A DNA stretch of 60,000 bases, from the NCBI GenBank assembly GCA_950295325.1, contig OX485807.1, forward strand, positions 32,213,666-32,273,665. The letters are read 5' to 3'. The position numbers and the translations under genes are program-made. This stretch comes from Polytrichum commune (Eukaryota; Streptophyta; Polytrichopsida; Polytrichales; Polytrichaceae). Below, piece after piece: positions 15,001-25,870 of the stretch. Every line of letters begins with the position of its first letter. Position 1 is the first letter of the stretch. Below the pieces are notes generated by a model that worked only from the letters and a program-made list of their open reading frames with translations, made no database searches and had not been told where the DNA came from.

Positions 15001-15130
15001 AAGGGTGTGCCATTTCATAGTTAATGTTGAAACAACAAAGTTGGTCACATTACTGATTCATTAATGCAAAATCATCGATTATTTTGTTGCATTCATACCA
15101 CATCTATGAACCTCACATGACTCATTCAAC
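12066..15130. other. Intergenic AT-rich DNA, no supported gene
   Basis: About 3 kb without a convincing coding region. ORFs up to about 108 codons occur on both strands, for instance near 14425-14751 and 14640-14951, but they overlap in opposite orientations, are AT-driven and lack recognisable domains. A short GA run sits at about 14158-14172. The stretch may hold decayed transposon sequence, but I see no ends to support that. Confidence 0.5.
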
Positions 15131-15406
15131 AAGGAATTAATATCAACTTATTGAAATGTAACATTACTCATCCAAAAAGGAATTAATATCAACTTATAGA
15201 CATGTAACAATACTCTTCCAAAAAGGAATTAATATCAACTTATAGAAATGTGACATTATTCATTCAATAAGGAATTAATATCAACTTATAGAAATGCAAC
15301 ATTACTCATCCAAAAAGGAATTAATATCAACTTATAGAAATGTGACATTACTCATTCAATAAGGAATTAATACTAATATGTAGAAATGTAATAATGAGAA
15401 TTACAC
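15131..15406. repeat. 46-bp tandem repeat, six copies
   Basis: Units begin with AAGGAATTAATATCAACTTA at 15131, 15177, 15223, 15269, 15315 and 15361, an exact 46-bp spacing. Copies differ by a few substitutions. Units 1, 4 and 6 share a flanking ATTCAAYAAGG variant while 2, 3 and 5 share TYCAAAAAGG, so there are two subtypes. The array lies about 300 bp downstream of the stop codon of the gene at 15719-17617. Confidence 0.95.
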
Positions 15407-15718
15407 ACTAAATAGTTACAATGGCATTACAAATTTTCATACTGATTTCACCAAAATTCAACATTGCATATACCCACTATACCACTATACCCACCTCGAC
15501 CACACCACATACATAAACCTCTTCCAGAAAAGCACATCAGACTGCACAGTATCAAACATACTCAAAACTGAACGAAAACTGAATTACAGAGTTAATGGTC
15601 AATTTTATGAAAGAGCCTAGAGTTTAGCAACAAGTTTCTGCTCAAAAATGTTATTACAAAAAGTGTTGTTTGTAAAGAGTAAACAAAGTCTCACTATGAA
15701 GTTCAATGCAATGCAAAG

Positions 15719-17617
15719 TCACATCTCAAGAGAATCACTACTTGCTTCACTACCATTCACTGGTGATGCAAGATGAAAATCAATGATCTTCACACGTTTC
15801 ATGAATGGAACACACTCCTGCAAATGCTCTTCAACTTTTAACATTTCTGCCTCATGCTCCCTGTAATCCCCTTCTCTTAAATTCCGGTTAGCCATTGCAA
15901 GCTCCATCTACAAAAGAACACCAGACAAACACAATTCGAATTGAATCAAAGCAGAACCGAACACATTTATAAGCAACTGCGTTATGTTTCTTGAAAGCCT
16001 TAACACTGAGTCAGGAATTTTTATGTAATTGAAGAGGCCACTTCCACTCAAACGCAAGAAGGCCACTTTAGGTCATTTCTCATTGCAGGTCTAATTGCCT
16101 TAGGCGTGTTTTCAAAACCCTTAGATGGCGTCTTGAGGGATTTTATGTGGGACAAATACAACGAACTCCTGGTCAGAATCCTAAGTTACCTCGTGGAGGT
16201 AGCTTAAGAATTGTTGAGAGCACAAACTCTTGTGTTGTGGGCCCAAGCCAATGGGCTATCAAGCATTCTTTGGCTTCTCATGAATGCTTTTTTGTTTAGT
16301 ATCAAGCATTCTTTAATATCTGACTTTCAGCATGGCCCCTTAACACTTTACACTTGCTTGAACTATTGAGAGCTTGAAGATTGGTCAAGTTCTCAATAGT
16401 TTAAGCTATGGATAAAATCTTGTCAACTCCACTTATCGAAGTCCTGAAAATTGCAACTTCAAGCTCTCAATTCTAGCTCTAGTGAAAGAGGGCCTAACTT
16501 GACCTAAACCTAAATTCGAAGTTATTGTGAATCGATCTTTAAGCTCATAGATCAAACCAAGAGAGTGAGACCATCACAAAGAGGATGAACAATCAAACAA
16601 TCTTCCAGGCAATCTTTCAATTCAGCCTAAGTGTTATTCACTTACCGCATACACAAAGAATGCCGCTTGATTCATAAGGAGTTTCACCACTCCATTCTTG
16701 GGATACTTGGAACCTACTACCACTTTTGATATTGCTCTATATACAGCATCTGATCCGTAAGGATCTTCTAAATCCAAACTGTAGCGCCATTTGTCCTCTG
16801 AAACAAACACCGTTTCATATTTTGTCAGTGTTCAAAGGTCATGCCACAATAATTACCTTTGAACTCAACCAAGAGATAAAACCAGAGCTTTGCATGCCAA
16901 AAGACTACAATTGATGGTGAATTACAATATGGAAAATACTATAACAAGAATTTAAACAGATCAAATCAATAAGAGGAATGAAAGTTTGTACCTTCTTGCA
17001 TCACAATAAGTTTGTTTCTCCACACAGCCTTTACTTCAGTTGTTTCATTGGCAGGGGGCTTGGGAATCTCTAAAAGACGATACAACTCATCCTTCATGAC
17101 TCTTGTCATGTGACCTCTAGCATCTCGAAACTTTCGTGAGACTCTACTCTGGAGGCCAGGCTCCATGCTAGACTGCGGTCCCCATGCTTGGTCAAACTGC
17201 TTGCAAACTATTGGATCATCAAGGACACCAAAATCTTCTAAAATGGCCCTTTTAATGCTCTCTTGCCCTGGGTGAATGGAACTTGTGGATGGATTCCTCC
17301 CAAGAAGGAAAGACCGAATGATCCCAGCCAACCTCCGCTGCCAGGTTAAATTTCAATTGTTTAGAATCACTAATTTGAAACCACTAAACTTACAAATTCA
17401 AAATTCAAAACAATAAATGAAAAGACACCAGTTATATAAGCCAAGTGCCAAACCTTAACATACTCCCATTGAGTGCAATGAGGAAGTGCCACATTCTCTC
17501 GAACTGCAACTGCTAACAGGTCAGTGAGTTTTGAAATTTGGCTAGATTGATCTTTGGTGTCTTTCTTCAATTTGTGAAGAAGTATCCGCTCTGAGGCTGA
17601 GAGTCCATTAGCCACAT
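15719..17617 (-). CDS. Multi-exon gene of unknown function (5' end unresolved)
   Basis: Not recognised. Four exons join in frame on the minus strand: 17617-17454, 17337-16992, 16797-16646 and 15907-15719, the last ending at a stop. Borders are AG/GT and phases agree, so this looks like a genuine spliced gene. The tail is about 280 residues. It contains a leucine/lysine-rich, coiled-coil-like start (ILLHKLKKDTKDQSSQISKL), a basic block (AGIIRSFLLGRNP, SRVSRKFRDARGHMTRVMKD), a charged aromatic block (DKWRYSLDLEDPYGSDAVYR) and an acidic helix-like end (HEAEMLKVEEHLQE). No signal peptide or membrane segment is visible in the resolved part. The first exon is open: either translation starts at an ATG near 17720 reading straight in, or an upstream exon is spliced on at 17617. 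The gene is divergent from the neighbouring transposase pseudogene; whether it belongs to that element is unknown. Confidence 0.6.
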
Positions 17618-18251
17618 CTGCATAGAAGATAAAAGTGTTAAAGTGAGTATTGAGGCTTACTATCACCGGACCTGTACACTCTTTCAAACCCTTCTGGTCG
17701 GTAAGAAGCAAGAAGCACATGAAAGAAACTCTCTCTCTCTCAGAGGTTTCATCAACAGACTCACATCATCACCACCATCGTCATCATTGACCCATCTACA
17801 AGATTTTTATCAACCAAAAAAGTATGGTGTCCTACTTCGTGGCAATCATTCATCAACAGCAACTTGTTGAAGCATGCAGGCACAAAAGTAAACAAAACAG
17901 GTACTCTTCCGTGGCATCAGCCTGAGAGCCAGCAGAGAAGAGACCCCGAAATAAGGCTTAAAGGCTAAAAGCAGCGCAGGTTTTCGGGTGAAGAAACAGA
18001 CACTACTACGTCTGTGAGTGAGTCTGTTTCTTCAACACTTGTGCAAGTTAACAACAAGTCTGTTGTTTGAGAGTCTTCAAGACAACAATTTATTCGGATG
18101 CAATGATGTGTTCAAGTCTCTTGAAGTAAGTAATAAAGTAGTTCTATTCTGTTCCCAAGTCGTCTTGTCTTGAAGCTTTGCTAATTTGGTTGCAGGCGTT
18201 CTTCTTCTTCCATACAAGTCCAAAAAGTACAAACCACTTGACCACAAGCTC
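17618..18251. other. Spacer between the unknown gene and the WD40 fragment
   Basis: It probably contains the promoter or first exon of the minus-strand gene ending at 15719. There is a short CT run near 17729-17741 on the plus strand. No convincing ORF. From about 17.9 to 18.1 kb there are short imperfect inverted segments built on GTCTGT and ACAAC, with no clear element boundary. Confidence 0.4.
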
Positions 18252-19243
18252 ACATCATCAGCTAGTTCAAGAGATGGCACGGCCATCATTTGGATGCTCC
18301 AATCTTTGAAACCAAATGTAAATTACAAACAAACTTCTGAACTTCACTTGTTTAGATGTCTTCAATGCTGCACAATTGATGTTATTCTATTTCATTATTT
18401 CAGAAGAGAATGTAACACTAGAATGCAGTAAGATGGACAAAAAGTATGAGTGTTTAATTACCTTCAAATGCACTGGATTATGTGTACAGAGAGGATTGTT
18501 TTTCATTCTGAATGATGTACTCAAGAAAGTCATATATTTTGTAAGAACTAAGAAGTTTGCTATATGTTGTATTAACTAAGAAGTGAAAAGATGAAATTTT
18601 GAATTAAATCTATCAGCTTAGTTTTCAGATATGGGTGCCCAGGCCATGTCATATAATTTTGATTCTTAGCAAATATAAGCTTTCCTATAGAGAATTCAAG
18701 GTTGTGTAATCAAGTGACATTTGCTCATGGTAAAAGCTGTGAGAATAGTCTCTTTGTTTTTATTGCAATCTTGTTGCCTTTTCCTGGTAATTGTCTTTTT
18801 ATTTTGGCAAGGCTGTTCTTTAAATTGCAGATGCTGTAATAGAGAACCTTGTAACCACTAATTATCTGAATCTAGACAATGCTTTCATCAACTTCAAATT
18901 TTCCACTCTTATTCCACCAAGTGGCTGGGTATATCACTCAAATTTCCTGGTTCTCAATGCTTACATAGAGGTCTATTCTGCATGTGGTCAGATCACAGGA
19001 TTTGTGTTTGGAATGCTGCTGATGGGAGTCTAGTTCATTCTCTCACAGGCCATGACAAGCTATGTGTGTACCTTTCCTTTTAAGTCCAAGGTGAAAGCTC
19101 TTTTGTGTATATGTCAAGTTAAATGCCACATGAACCAGAATGAGCATTTTTTCCTGACCCGTGTTGAAATTGGTAATGTGCAGACCTATGTACTGGATGT
19201 GCATCCTCTGAACCCAAGGATAGCCATGAGTGCGGGTTACTGA
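18252..19243 (+). pseudogene. Fragment of a BRWD/PHIP-type WD40 gene, intron-containing and truncated
   Basis: Three short segments match the WD40 domain of plant BRWD/PHIP-like proteins (WD40 plus bromodomain chromatin readers, Arabidopsis At2g47410 type). 18252-18310 reads ASSRDGTAIIW. 18991-19064 reads DHRICVWNAADGSLVHSL followed by TGHD. 19184-19240 reads TYVLDVHPLNPRIAMSAGY, then TGA. The last two are parted by about 120 bp ending in a CAG acceptor, at the place where a GH-x-STYVLD join is expected, so an intron has been kept and the copy arose from DNA, not mRNA. The linking sequence is degraded and no upstream WD repeats or bromodomain are present. Homology stops right after SAGY, 30 bp before the transposase start, which suggests the junction of a captured fragment. 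Confidence 0.72.
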
Positions 19244-19273
19244 ACTAGTGCACTTGATTGGGTCTGTGTTTGA

Positions 19274-22200
19274 ATGGAAGCCTTTAGTTTTAGTTGTAGT
19301 GTTTGTGGAGCTACAGGATTTGGGAATGCAGGGGCTCTTGGTGCTCACAAGAAGTATTTGGGATGTGGCTCCAAGAGGCCAAGAAGTCCAACTATTGCCC
19401 CACTTCATGTGAATTTAGATCCACCACCTCCTGTATTTGAGTCTCCTGAGTCTCCTGTGAATGATTTTTCTTTTTTCCAGGAGGATGATTCTAAGGTCCC
19501 TTATGATTCTACATTTAGTCTAGTACATTGGATACGTACTTGCAGAAACAACAGTGGTCTATCAATAAGAGACATAAATGTTCTATTCAACCAAGTCCTC
19601 TTTCACCCAAGCTTTAAATTAGAAGATGTTTCAGTAAGATCAAGTGCTGATTTGGATAGCTATGAAGGAGAGACATTAGCTGCAGCGGATGGTTGGACAC
19701 AAGAACTTATTCAAGGGCACATTTTACACTATCGAGATCCTATAGATGCTTTGGGATCTCTATTCTCTTCTCCTATTGTAGCCGAAGGATTTGAAATATA
19801 CCCAAACTCCAAGAATTTGGCTATCTATGAGAAGGTGTATTCAACTCCTGGCACAGCTAATTGGTGGAAACAGATGCAAGTAAGTTACAAGCTAATGATA
19901 TTTTGGTATTTTGCAAGATCTTGATTTTTTGATGTATGATGTCTCATTTTCTAAACCCTCTTATTGTGTCTTTGCAGGACCATGTCAATAGTGAAGGTGT
20001 TGTGATTGCTCCACTAATACTTTACAGCGATCAGACTTCACTTTCTAAAGATGGAAAAGTTAGTGGGCATCCTTTAGTGCTCAGCATTGGAAATATATCT
20101 TGTGAAAACAGATATCTGGATGAAGGACATGCTCTTCTAGCAGTTTTTCCCATACTTCCATCTACGGAAACTACCTACTTGGAGAGATTGCAACTTTTTC
20201 AGAGTTGTTTGGAGCATATTTTAAAACCATTGAAAGATGCTAGCAAAACGTAAGCCTAATCATGATCTAAAATTTTGTTTCAAATTGTTGTTATATGGCT
20301 GAAATGCTTGTTTCTAAGTTGAGTTTGTTTCAATTCTAACTTGATGGTACTTGTTTGCTGCAGCGGAATCTTACTATCAGATCCTAATGGTGAAGAGAGA
20401 TGGGTGTATCCTCGATTGTACTCATATGTGGGTGACCATCCAGAGGGTTGTAAGGTATATCAAGTTTTGACACAAGTTATAAATGATTCTAATATATATT
20501 TTTTGGTATTTTCATTTGAAGTTTTGGAGATTATAATTTCTTGTTACTAATATAAAAAAAGTGTTGAATTTTATAGGTTACGTGTACTTTTGACACAAAC
20601 AAGTGTATGCTTCCTTGTAGCATGTGTTTTTGCCCTTCAGATAAATTGAGGGATGTCCAGGAGAGATTCCCGTATAGAACAGAGATGGAAATGAAGCGGC
20701 TCTTAGAAGAGATTCAGATTTCTTCCCCATCTATGGCTACTGAGCTTTCCAAACGATATTCTATTCATCCTGTACAGGTATGCCACTTACCTCGTTTTGT
20801 ATTCTGCTTGTAAACCTAGGAAAATTTAATTGCATATATTAAGCAAATCTTTGAAATATGATCAAATTTATTTGTCTAATTACTTGTCATGTTGGAACAG
20901 TGTGCTCTATGGGGCTTTGCAGGAGGAGATACTACATTTGGTAATCCCTATAGAGCAATGAATGTTGACATGCTTCATCAGTCAGATTTAGGAGTGTTTA
21001 AGACACTTGTAGATATATTAAGAAGCATTGCAACTTCAACGTCTGTAGCCATTCTCCCTGAGTTGGATCAAAGGCTTCTTTGCATTAAAAATTCTTCTAG
21101 ATTTCCAGAGTTCCGAGTTCCTGGCACAGACAAAGCAGGATACTTCACTGCCAACTCAAATTATGCAGCCTTTGAGCATCGGTCAGTAATGCAGGTTAGT
21201 AATTATGTTGCAAATGAGATTTATGTCACTAATATAATAAAAATAATGGTTAATAAGAGTTAGGTGTTCAAATTTAGGTGTGATTTCAATACATGTAGAA
21301 ACTTTGAGAATGTATTTATTATTATTTAACATAATCCAAAATTGTGGTGCAGGTGATTGCTGTGTGCATAATTGGATTGTTCAGGAGGGATATTATCAAA
21401 GTTGTTGTGAAATTTTTAAGGTGGTATGAGAAAGCTTGCCGATCAAAGGAATAGACTGAAGAATCCCTTGCAAATATGGATAAGCTCATGCAAGAGTAAG
21501 TGATCAGCTCATAGCAGAGTTTATTGATGACTTCTTGTATATTGCATTCCAACTAGGTTTAGATGCTTATCCAGTTAATCCTTTTTATGTGTTGTGAAGA
21601 TGGTAAGTTTTATTATGTACGATCTGGTCATCTTTTCTCTAATGAACTGTAATGTGATGTTTGTGGTTTCATAGAGCAATTCAAGCATTTACATGAGCAT
21701 TATCAAAATGGCAAAAATCAGATTTTCATTTAGTAAAAGTCCATGCAATGAGCCATTTTAGTGATGCAATTCGGAGGTCTGGTACGCCATTTGAATACAA
21801 CTCTAATTTGTACGAGCACTTGCATATAGCTTTAATGAAATCAGCTTACAGACGGAGCAACAAAAAAGACTATATCAACTATATTGTCAAGCACAATAGA
21901 AGATTACAAGCACTTCGGAAAAATGCCCAAGAAAGAGAAGGTTTTGCACCCATTGTGGAGAAAACAACAGCTCTAGACTTGGTATGATCCAAACCTAATG
22001 CTTTAAACCTACCAAGTTGGCTTATAATTCAAATTTTTATTATGTCTTTGAAGTAGTTATGCTATCCATAATTTTTTGAGTGGATTGTAGGCTGTGGAGG
22101 TTGGGCAAAATGTCTTAGCTGGATACCAAACTACCTTGCGCATACGAACTTTGGCACTTGACAGCATTGCCACATCCAGCTACTCAAATCCAACCAAATT

Positions 22201-22835
22201 GCAACGAATACTTTTTGCACAACCAGAGATTGGTTTGGAATTGGCAATGGCCTTGAAATCCTACACCCATGACAACAATTTGAAAGGTGCTGAAGTAAGT
22301 AAATTATGTCAATCAATTCAAATTTTTGGATATCTTGTATTTTTCAGTATTTATCTTTGGGCTTGATATTTGTTCATACTTGTTGACATATGATGCTTCA
22401 TTTTGTCAATTCCAAGTATTGCAGGTTTATGGCTCACTAGCTATACCTCCTGGCAATAGTGCTCGATTTGGGGACTGGCCTATGTATGCACGAGCATCTC
22501 ACGAATTCCATGGAAAAGAGTGGTATAGTTCAATTGCCATTCAAATGGAAGATGTTGGTGAAGAGGAGAGGACTTCATATGGTCAGCTTCGTTTGTTATT
22601 TCGATGTAGCTTATTGGATGTAGAAAGAAACAAGGTCACAAAAGATTTAGCACTTGTAAGAATGTATCACTATGTGAGGTTCAACACTACTGTAGAGTGT
22701 GCTGAGTTGAAGTGGTTAGAGACACAAACAGAAGCTTATGTAGTGATAGAAACAACTTCTATTCTCAAAGCTGTGCAAGTGGTTCCTCATTTTGTGAAAG
22801 TAGGCTTCTTCTTTCTAAACTCATTTAAGTTTTGA
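19274..22835 (+). pseudogene. Plavaka-like transposase, broken by two in-frame stops
   Basis: Nine exons join in phase: 19274-19879, 19978-20249, 20364-20454, 20577-20777, 20901-21194, 21353-21495, 21675-21981, 22091-22294 and 22425-22835, about 840 codons. The N-terminus has a C2H2-type finger (CSVCGATGFGNAGALGAHKK), as fungal Plavaka proteins do. The core has the family signatures VIAPLILYSDQTSLSKDGK with LSIGNI, then CALWGFAG, MNVDMLHQSDLGVFKTLVD, VHAMSHFSDAIRRSGTP, and LHIALMKSAYRRSNKKDYI. TAG at 21452-21454 and TGA at 21694-21696 fall inside otherwise continuous frames. Plavaka is a DNA transposon group related to CACTA/KDZ elements and best documented in basidiomycetes. The protein would cut and join the element ends in the nucleus; this copy should be inactive. 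The C-terminus may be incomplete. Element termini were not found. Confidence 0.85.
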
Positions 22836-22939
22836 ACTTTGAGTATCACTAGTTACTCTTGAGTTATCAGGTGAGTGCCTAATTTTTGTACTTACTTTCA
22901 TGCACATAGAGATTGCAGCACTGCAATCATCACATAATC

Positions 22940-22961
22940 AATCTACAATCAATTGTAGATT
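22940..22961. repeat. Short perfect palindrome
   Basis: Arms AATCTACAAT and ATTGTAGATT are separated by two bases, with outer CTGCAA and TTGCAG blocks about 15 bp away. It lies about 100 bp downstream of the transposase pseudogene. Its role is unknown; it could be part of the element's end. Confidence 0.8.
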
Positions 22962-23045
22962 GTTGCAGGGAAAGTTTCAAAGGCTACAAGTATAGTGAGT
23001 GTGTGTTTGATTCATGGTTTTGTTAAACATCAATAGTGTTAAAAT

Positions 23046-23414
23046 AGTGTTGAATCAATAAGTAAACAACATCATATCATTGATTGGATGTTGCATAAAT
23101 AATGTTGAATCAATGTTATAGATGATTGATTGGGGATTTTGTATAGAAACAAGGTTGATGCAATGTCGCATCTTGAATACTTGTTCATAAAGTATTGAAT
23201 CAATTTGCACAAACTTAGTGTTGATTTAGAAATGGAAGAAAAAATGCACTATATGGATGTTGTTACAATGCCAATTATCTAATAAACATAAAAACAAGAT
23301 TGTATCATTTAATGTTGATTTATTGTTGCTTCAATGGTCATTGCTTAAGTGATGACACAATACCAAAAAATACATTAAACTAGCATTGAACTTTGATGTT
23401 ATTGAATCAACACT
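23046..23414. mobile_element. 369-bp segment bounded by 16-bp perfect inverted repeats
   Basis: AGTGTTGAATCAATAA at 23046-23061 is repeated in inverse at 23399-23414. Between them the motif TTGAATCAA or its partial form TTGATTYA recurs several times (about 23106, 23197, 23220 and 23310). Repeated motifs near the ends are typical of transposase binding sites in CACTA-like elements. It is either a miniature element or part of the 3' end of the Plavaka-like transposon just upstream. No target duplication was recognised. Confidence 0.5.
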
Positions 23415-25118
23415 GAATAAGTATTAATTCTATGGGGGTCCAAAATCGAGATGATTGAACCAACAAAGGTCATAAATATATCTTAAGGCAGAAGTAAATC
23501 TAGCCAAAATATCCATCCATCCAAGTCTAGCCAATCTCTGGATAAACTTTATTTCATATGACATTAAATATAAATTACACCTTAGAGGGGAACATGAGAA
23601 CCCCATTGGTATGTCTAAAATTTGTTTCCAAACTTGATTCTCTGATTTTATATAACAGTTGGTAGTAAGTCATTCATGCAATGCTAAAAATTTATTCATT
23701 GATATTTGATATCACTTTTCATAGTTAGGGCAAATTGTTGTCTATATTGTTTTAGTTGTGATCCCATTCCCATTAGTGTTAAACCAAATGTTCGGTTCAA
23801 ACTTAGGGTATTTGTGTTTGAAATTTTTAATTCTAATTGAAGTTATGAATTCTATAGCTTCAAAAAGAATATCATATCCGTTGTTTGGTATGATTTCAAA
23901 ACATCTGGTAATGTCCGCTACCTTTATGGACATTTGTGATAAGTTGAGACAAAAATTATTTATGGAATCAATGATCCAGTAGATGGATGTGTCAACTTAA
24001 AGGAAATTTTTGTACTATGTGGTAGTGGTGTTAACCCATTGTTTCACCTCTTCTAAAAGTACTATAATAGTAACAGTAATTAAAGTAGCTAAATTCACAT
24101 AAATGGAACCAAAGGCACTGGAAATCCATCTATATTTATTTTGTGGAACTTATATATGGTCATGATTTATGATAAGTCATTACTTGTCATGATTATTATA
24201 TAAGCATGGTATGAAATCATGACTGTTTAATATTTTCAATGTTTGTTTTTTATGTAATCAATTCAACTAAAACATGTATTGTTGTTTGTCTTATCAAGAT
24301 AAAAAATATAAGCATGATTAAAAAACCCAATTTAGCTCATCAATTACAATTCTGTTTGGGATAAAGTTGGAAATTTCTGAAGCCAAACTTGAAATATGTA
24401 AGATCATATTTGTATCTGTCAGTGAGTCATGTTAGTTCAATTATGAAGTCGTAGGACGGGAAGTCCGGTGTTGGGGTGACAGAGGAGTTCAATAGTGTTG
24501 TGGTATTGGTTCCAAACCTAATAGATACGTATATCAAAGTATTCATGTTGGACGGAGCATGTGGATGTGTGAAGACGTAATACGGGAAGAGAGGTGTAGA
24601 TGGTGTTGTGGTGTAGATATTATATGATGGATTGCATTTTGTTGTATTGAGGTGAATGTGTGGAATATGAATATATGTTTCAACTAAGCAAATGTCTTTG
24701 CTTGAAGTTGGAAATAATGTTTGTGGCATATTTTGTATAGGTGGTCGTAGGTGCCATTTTCTTTAGGTTCCCATGTAACACATATTATTTAAGTAAAGTT
24801 GGACTAAGTCCAAGTTGTCACGTTCCTCTTCTATAAAAGAATAGCACAAATATGAATACACATGTGACATTATTGTTGAGAGCTTTCAAATTTTGTGCAT
24901 TGCAAAAGATTTACAACTTGATCACAATATTGTGATTGCTATGAGCTCAAATCACTTGACCATAGGAGAAACAAAAGATACGCTCGTCTCCCTCGAGCCC
25001 CCTTTAGTGCCAAAACACTACTTTTATTTTCTATTTCTTATATAGTATTTTTTTAATTCATAGCTCTATTTTGTTCTACTATGAATCTTTTGTCTGTTAG
25101 CTCAATCACAATCCACCA
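23415..25118. other. Intergenic AT-rich DNA
   Basis: No gene supported. Minus-strand ORFs such as 24427-24729 (100 codons) are low in complexity and unmatched. No repeat ends are evident. Confidence 0.5.
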
Positions 25119-25480
25119 GTTGGAATTGTCTAATTCCAACTTGATGATTCATTCATCCATTCTTCTAGTTGGAACTATCTAATTCCAACTATACTTATTC
25201 ATTGAGAGTTGTTTAGCTCCAATGAATAACATCCATCCCATGGGAGTTGTCTAACCCCAATTCATATCTTCTAGTTATTATTTTCTAACTTCAACACAAA
25301 GATCTTTCAAAGGGAGGTGTCTAACTCCCAGTTAGAGTTGTCTAACTCCAATGCGAAGATCTTCGATTGGGAGTTGTCTAACTCTCATGCACAATTCCTT
25401 CATGAGTTCTCTAGCCCTTGTGCACCATTCTCTCTTGGGTTGTCTAACCCAATTTTTTCTTTAGAGTCGTCTGACTTCAA
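25119..25480. repeat. Array of about eleven short hairpins with a GTCTA-type loop
   Basis: Each unit is an imperfect or perfect inverted repeat around a GTCT-like loop. Examples: 25119-25140 (arms GTTGGAATT and AATTCCAAC), 25167-25190, 25201-25223, 25241-25260, 25312-25330, 25331-25351, 25368-25387, 25435-25452 (arms TTGGGTT and AACCCAA) and 25461-25480. Weaker copies sit near 25271-25294 and 25401-25422. Spacing is mostly 20-50 bp. Arms differ between units, yet pairing is often kept by matching changes on both sides. One frame reads as a short degenerate repeat (ELSNSNA, ELSNSHA), which could be coincidence. Confidence 0.8.
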
Positions 25481-25600
25481 TCATCATTTGCTCACATGCT
25501 TAGTACAACAAAATATGGTTAGTCTTTCTTTCTTGCATAATTCAACATTAAATCTTTTAATCCGGGTACATCACACAAGTCCAAAATTATAACATGTTGG

Positions 25601-25870
25601 ATTCTATCAGAGGATCCTATGATAGAATTGTATGGTAAGATCCTCCAATAGAATATGCAAAGTTGACCATGTGAATATTACAACAATTGTTTTGAATGTC
25701 TTTCCACTATTCAACATTTATTTTTATACATTTAACATCAAAAAATAGACATTTGATTTGTTTTCCATCATATTTGAATAGCATCAAATTCACATAACCA
25801 CTAAGGATTCACACGTCTTCCATAAAATTTAGGTATATCAAAAGTGTATTGTAGGATCCTATGATAGAAT
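25601..25870. mobile_element. 270-bp miniature inverted-repeat element
   Basis: The 19-bp ends ATTCTATCAKAGGATCCTA at 25601-25619 and, inverted, at 25852-25870 differ at one position. Each end is itself near-palindromic around GGATCC (TCTATCA...TGATAGA). The interior has no ORF. It fits a non-autonomous DNA transposon; no clear target duplication was seen, so the superfamily is open. Confidence 0.7.

Noticed and set aside
14425-15024. Possible retrotransposon remnant from overlapping ORFs of about 100 codons
   Set aside because: No reverse transcriptase, integrase or protease motif and no long terminal repeats are visible.
15131-15406. CRISPR-like array from six evenly spaced units
   Set aside because: The whole 46-bp unit is repeated, with no unique spacers; it is an ordinary tandem satellite.
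25119-25480. CRISPR-like array
   Set aside because: Units are diverged hairpins without identical repeats and with irregular short spacers, in a plant nuclear context.
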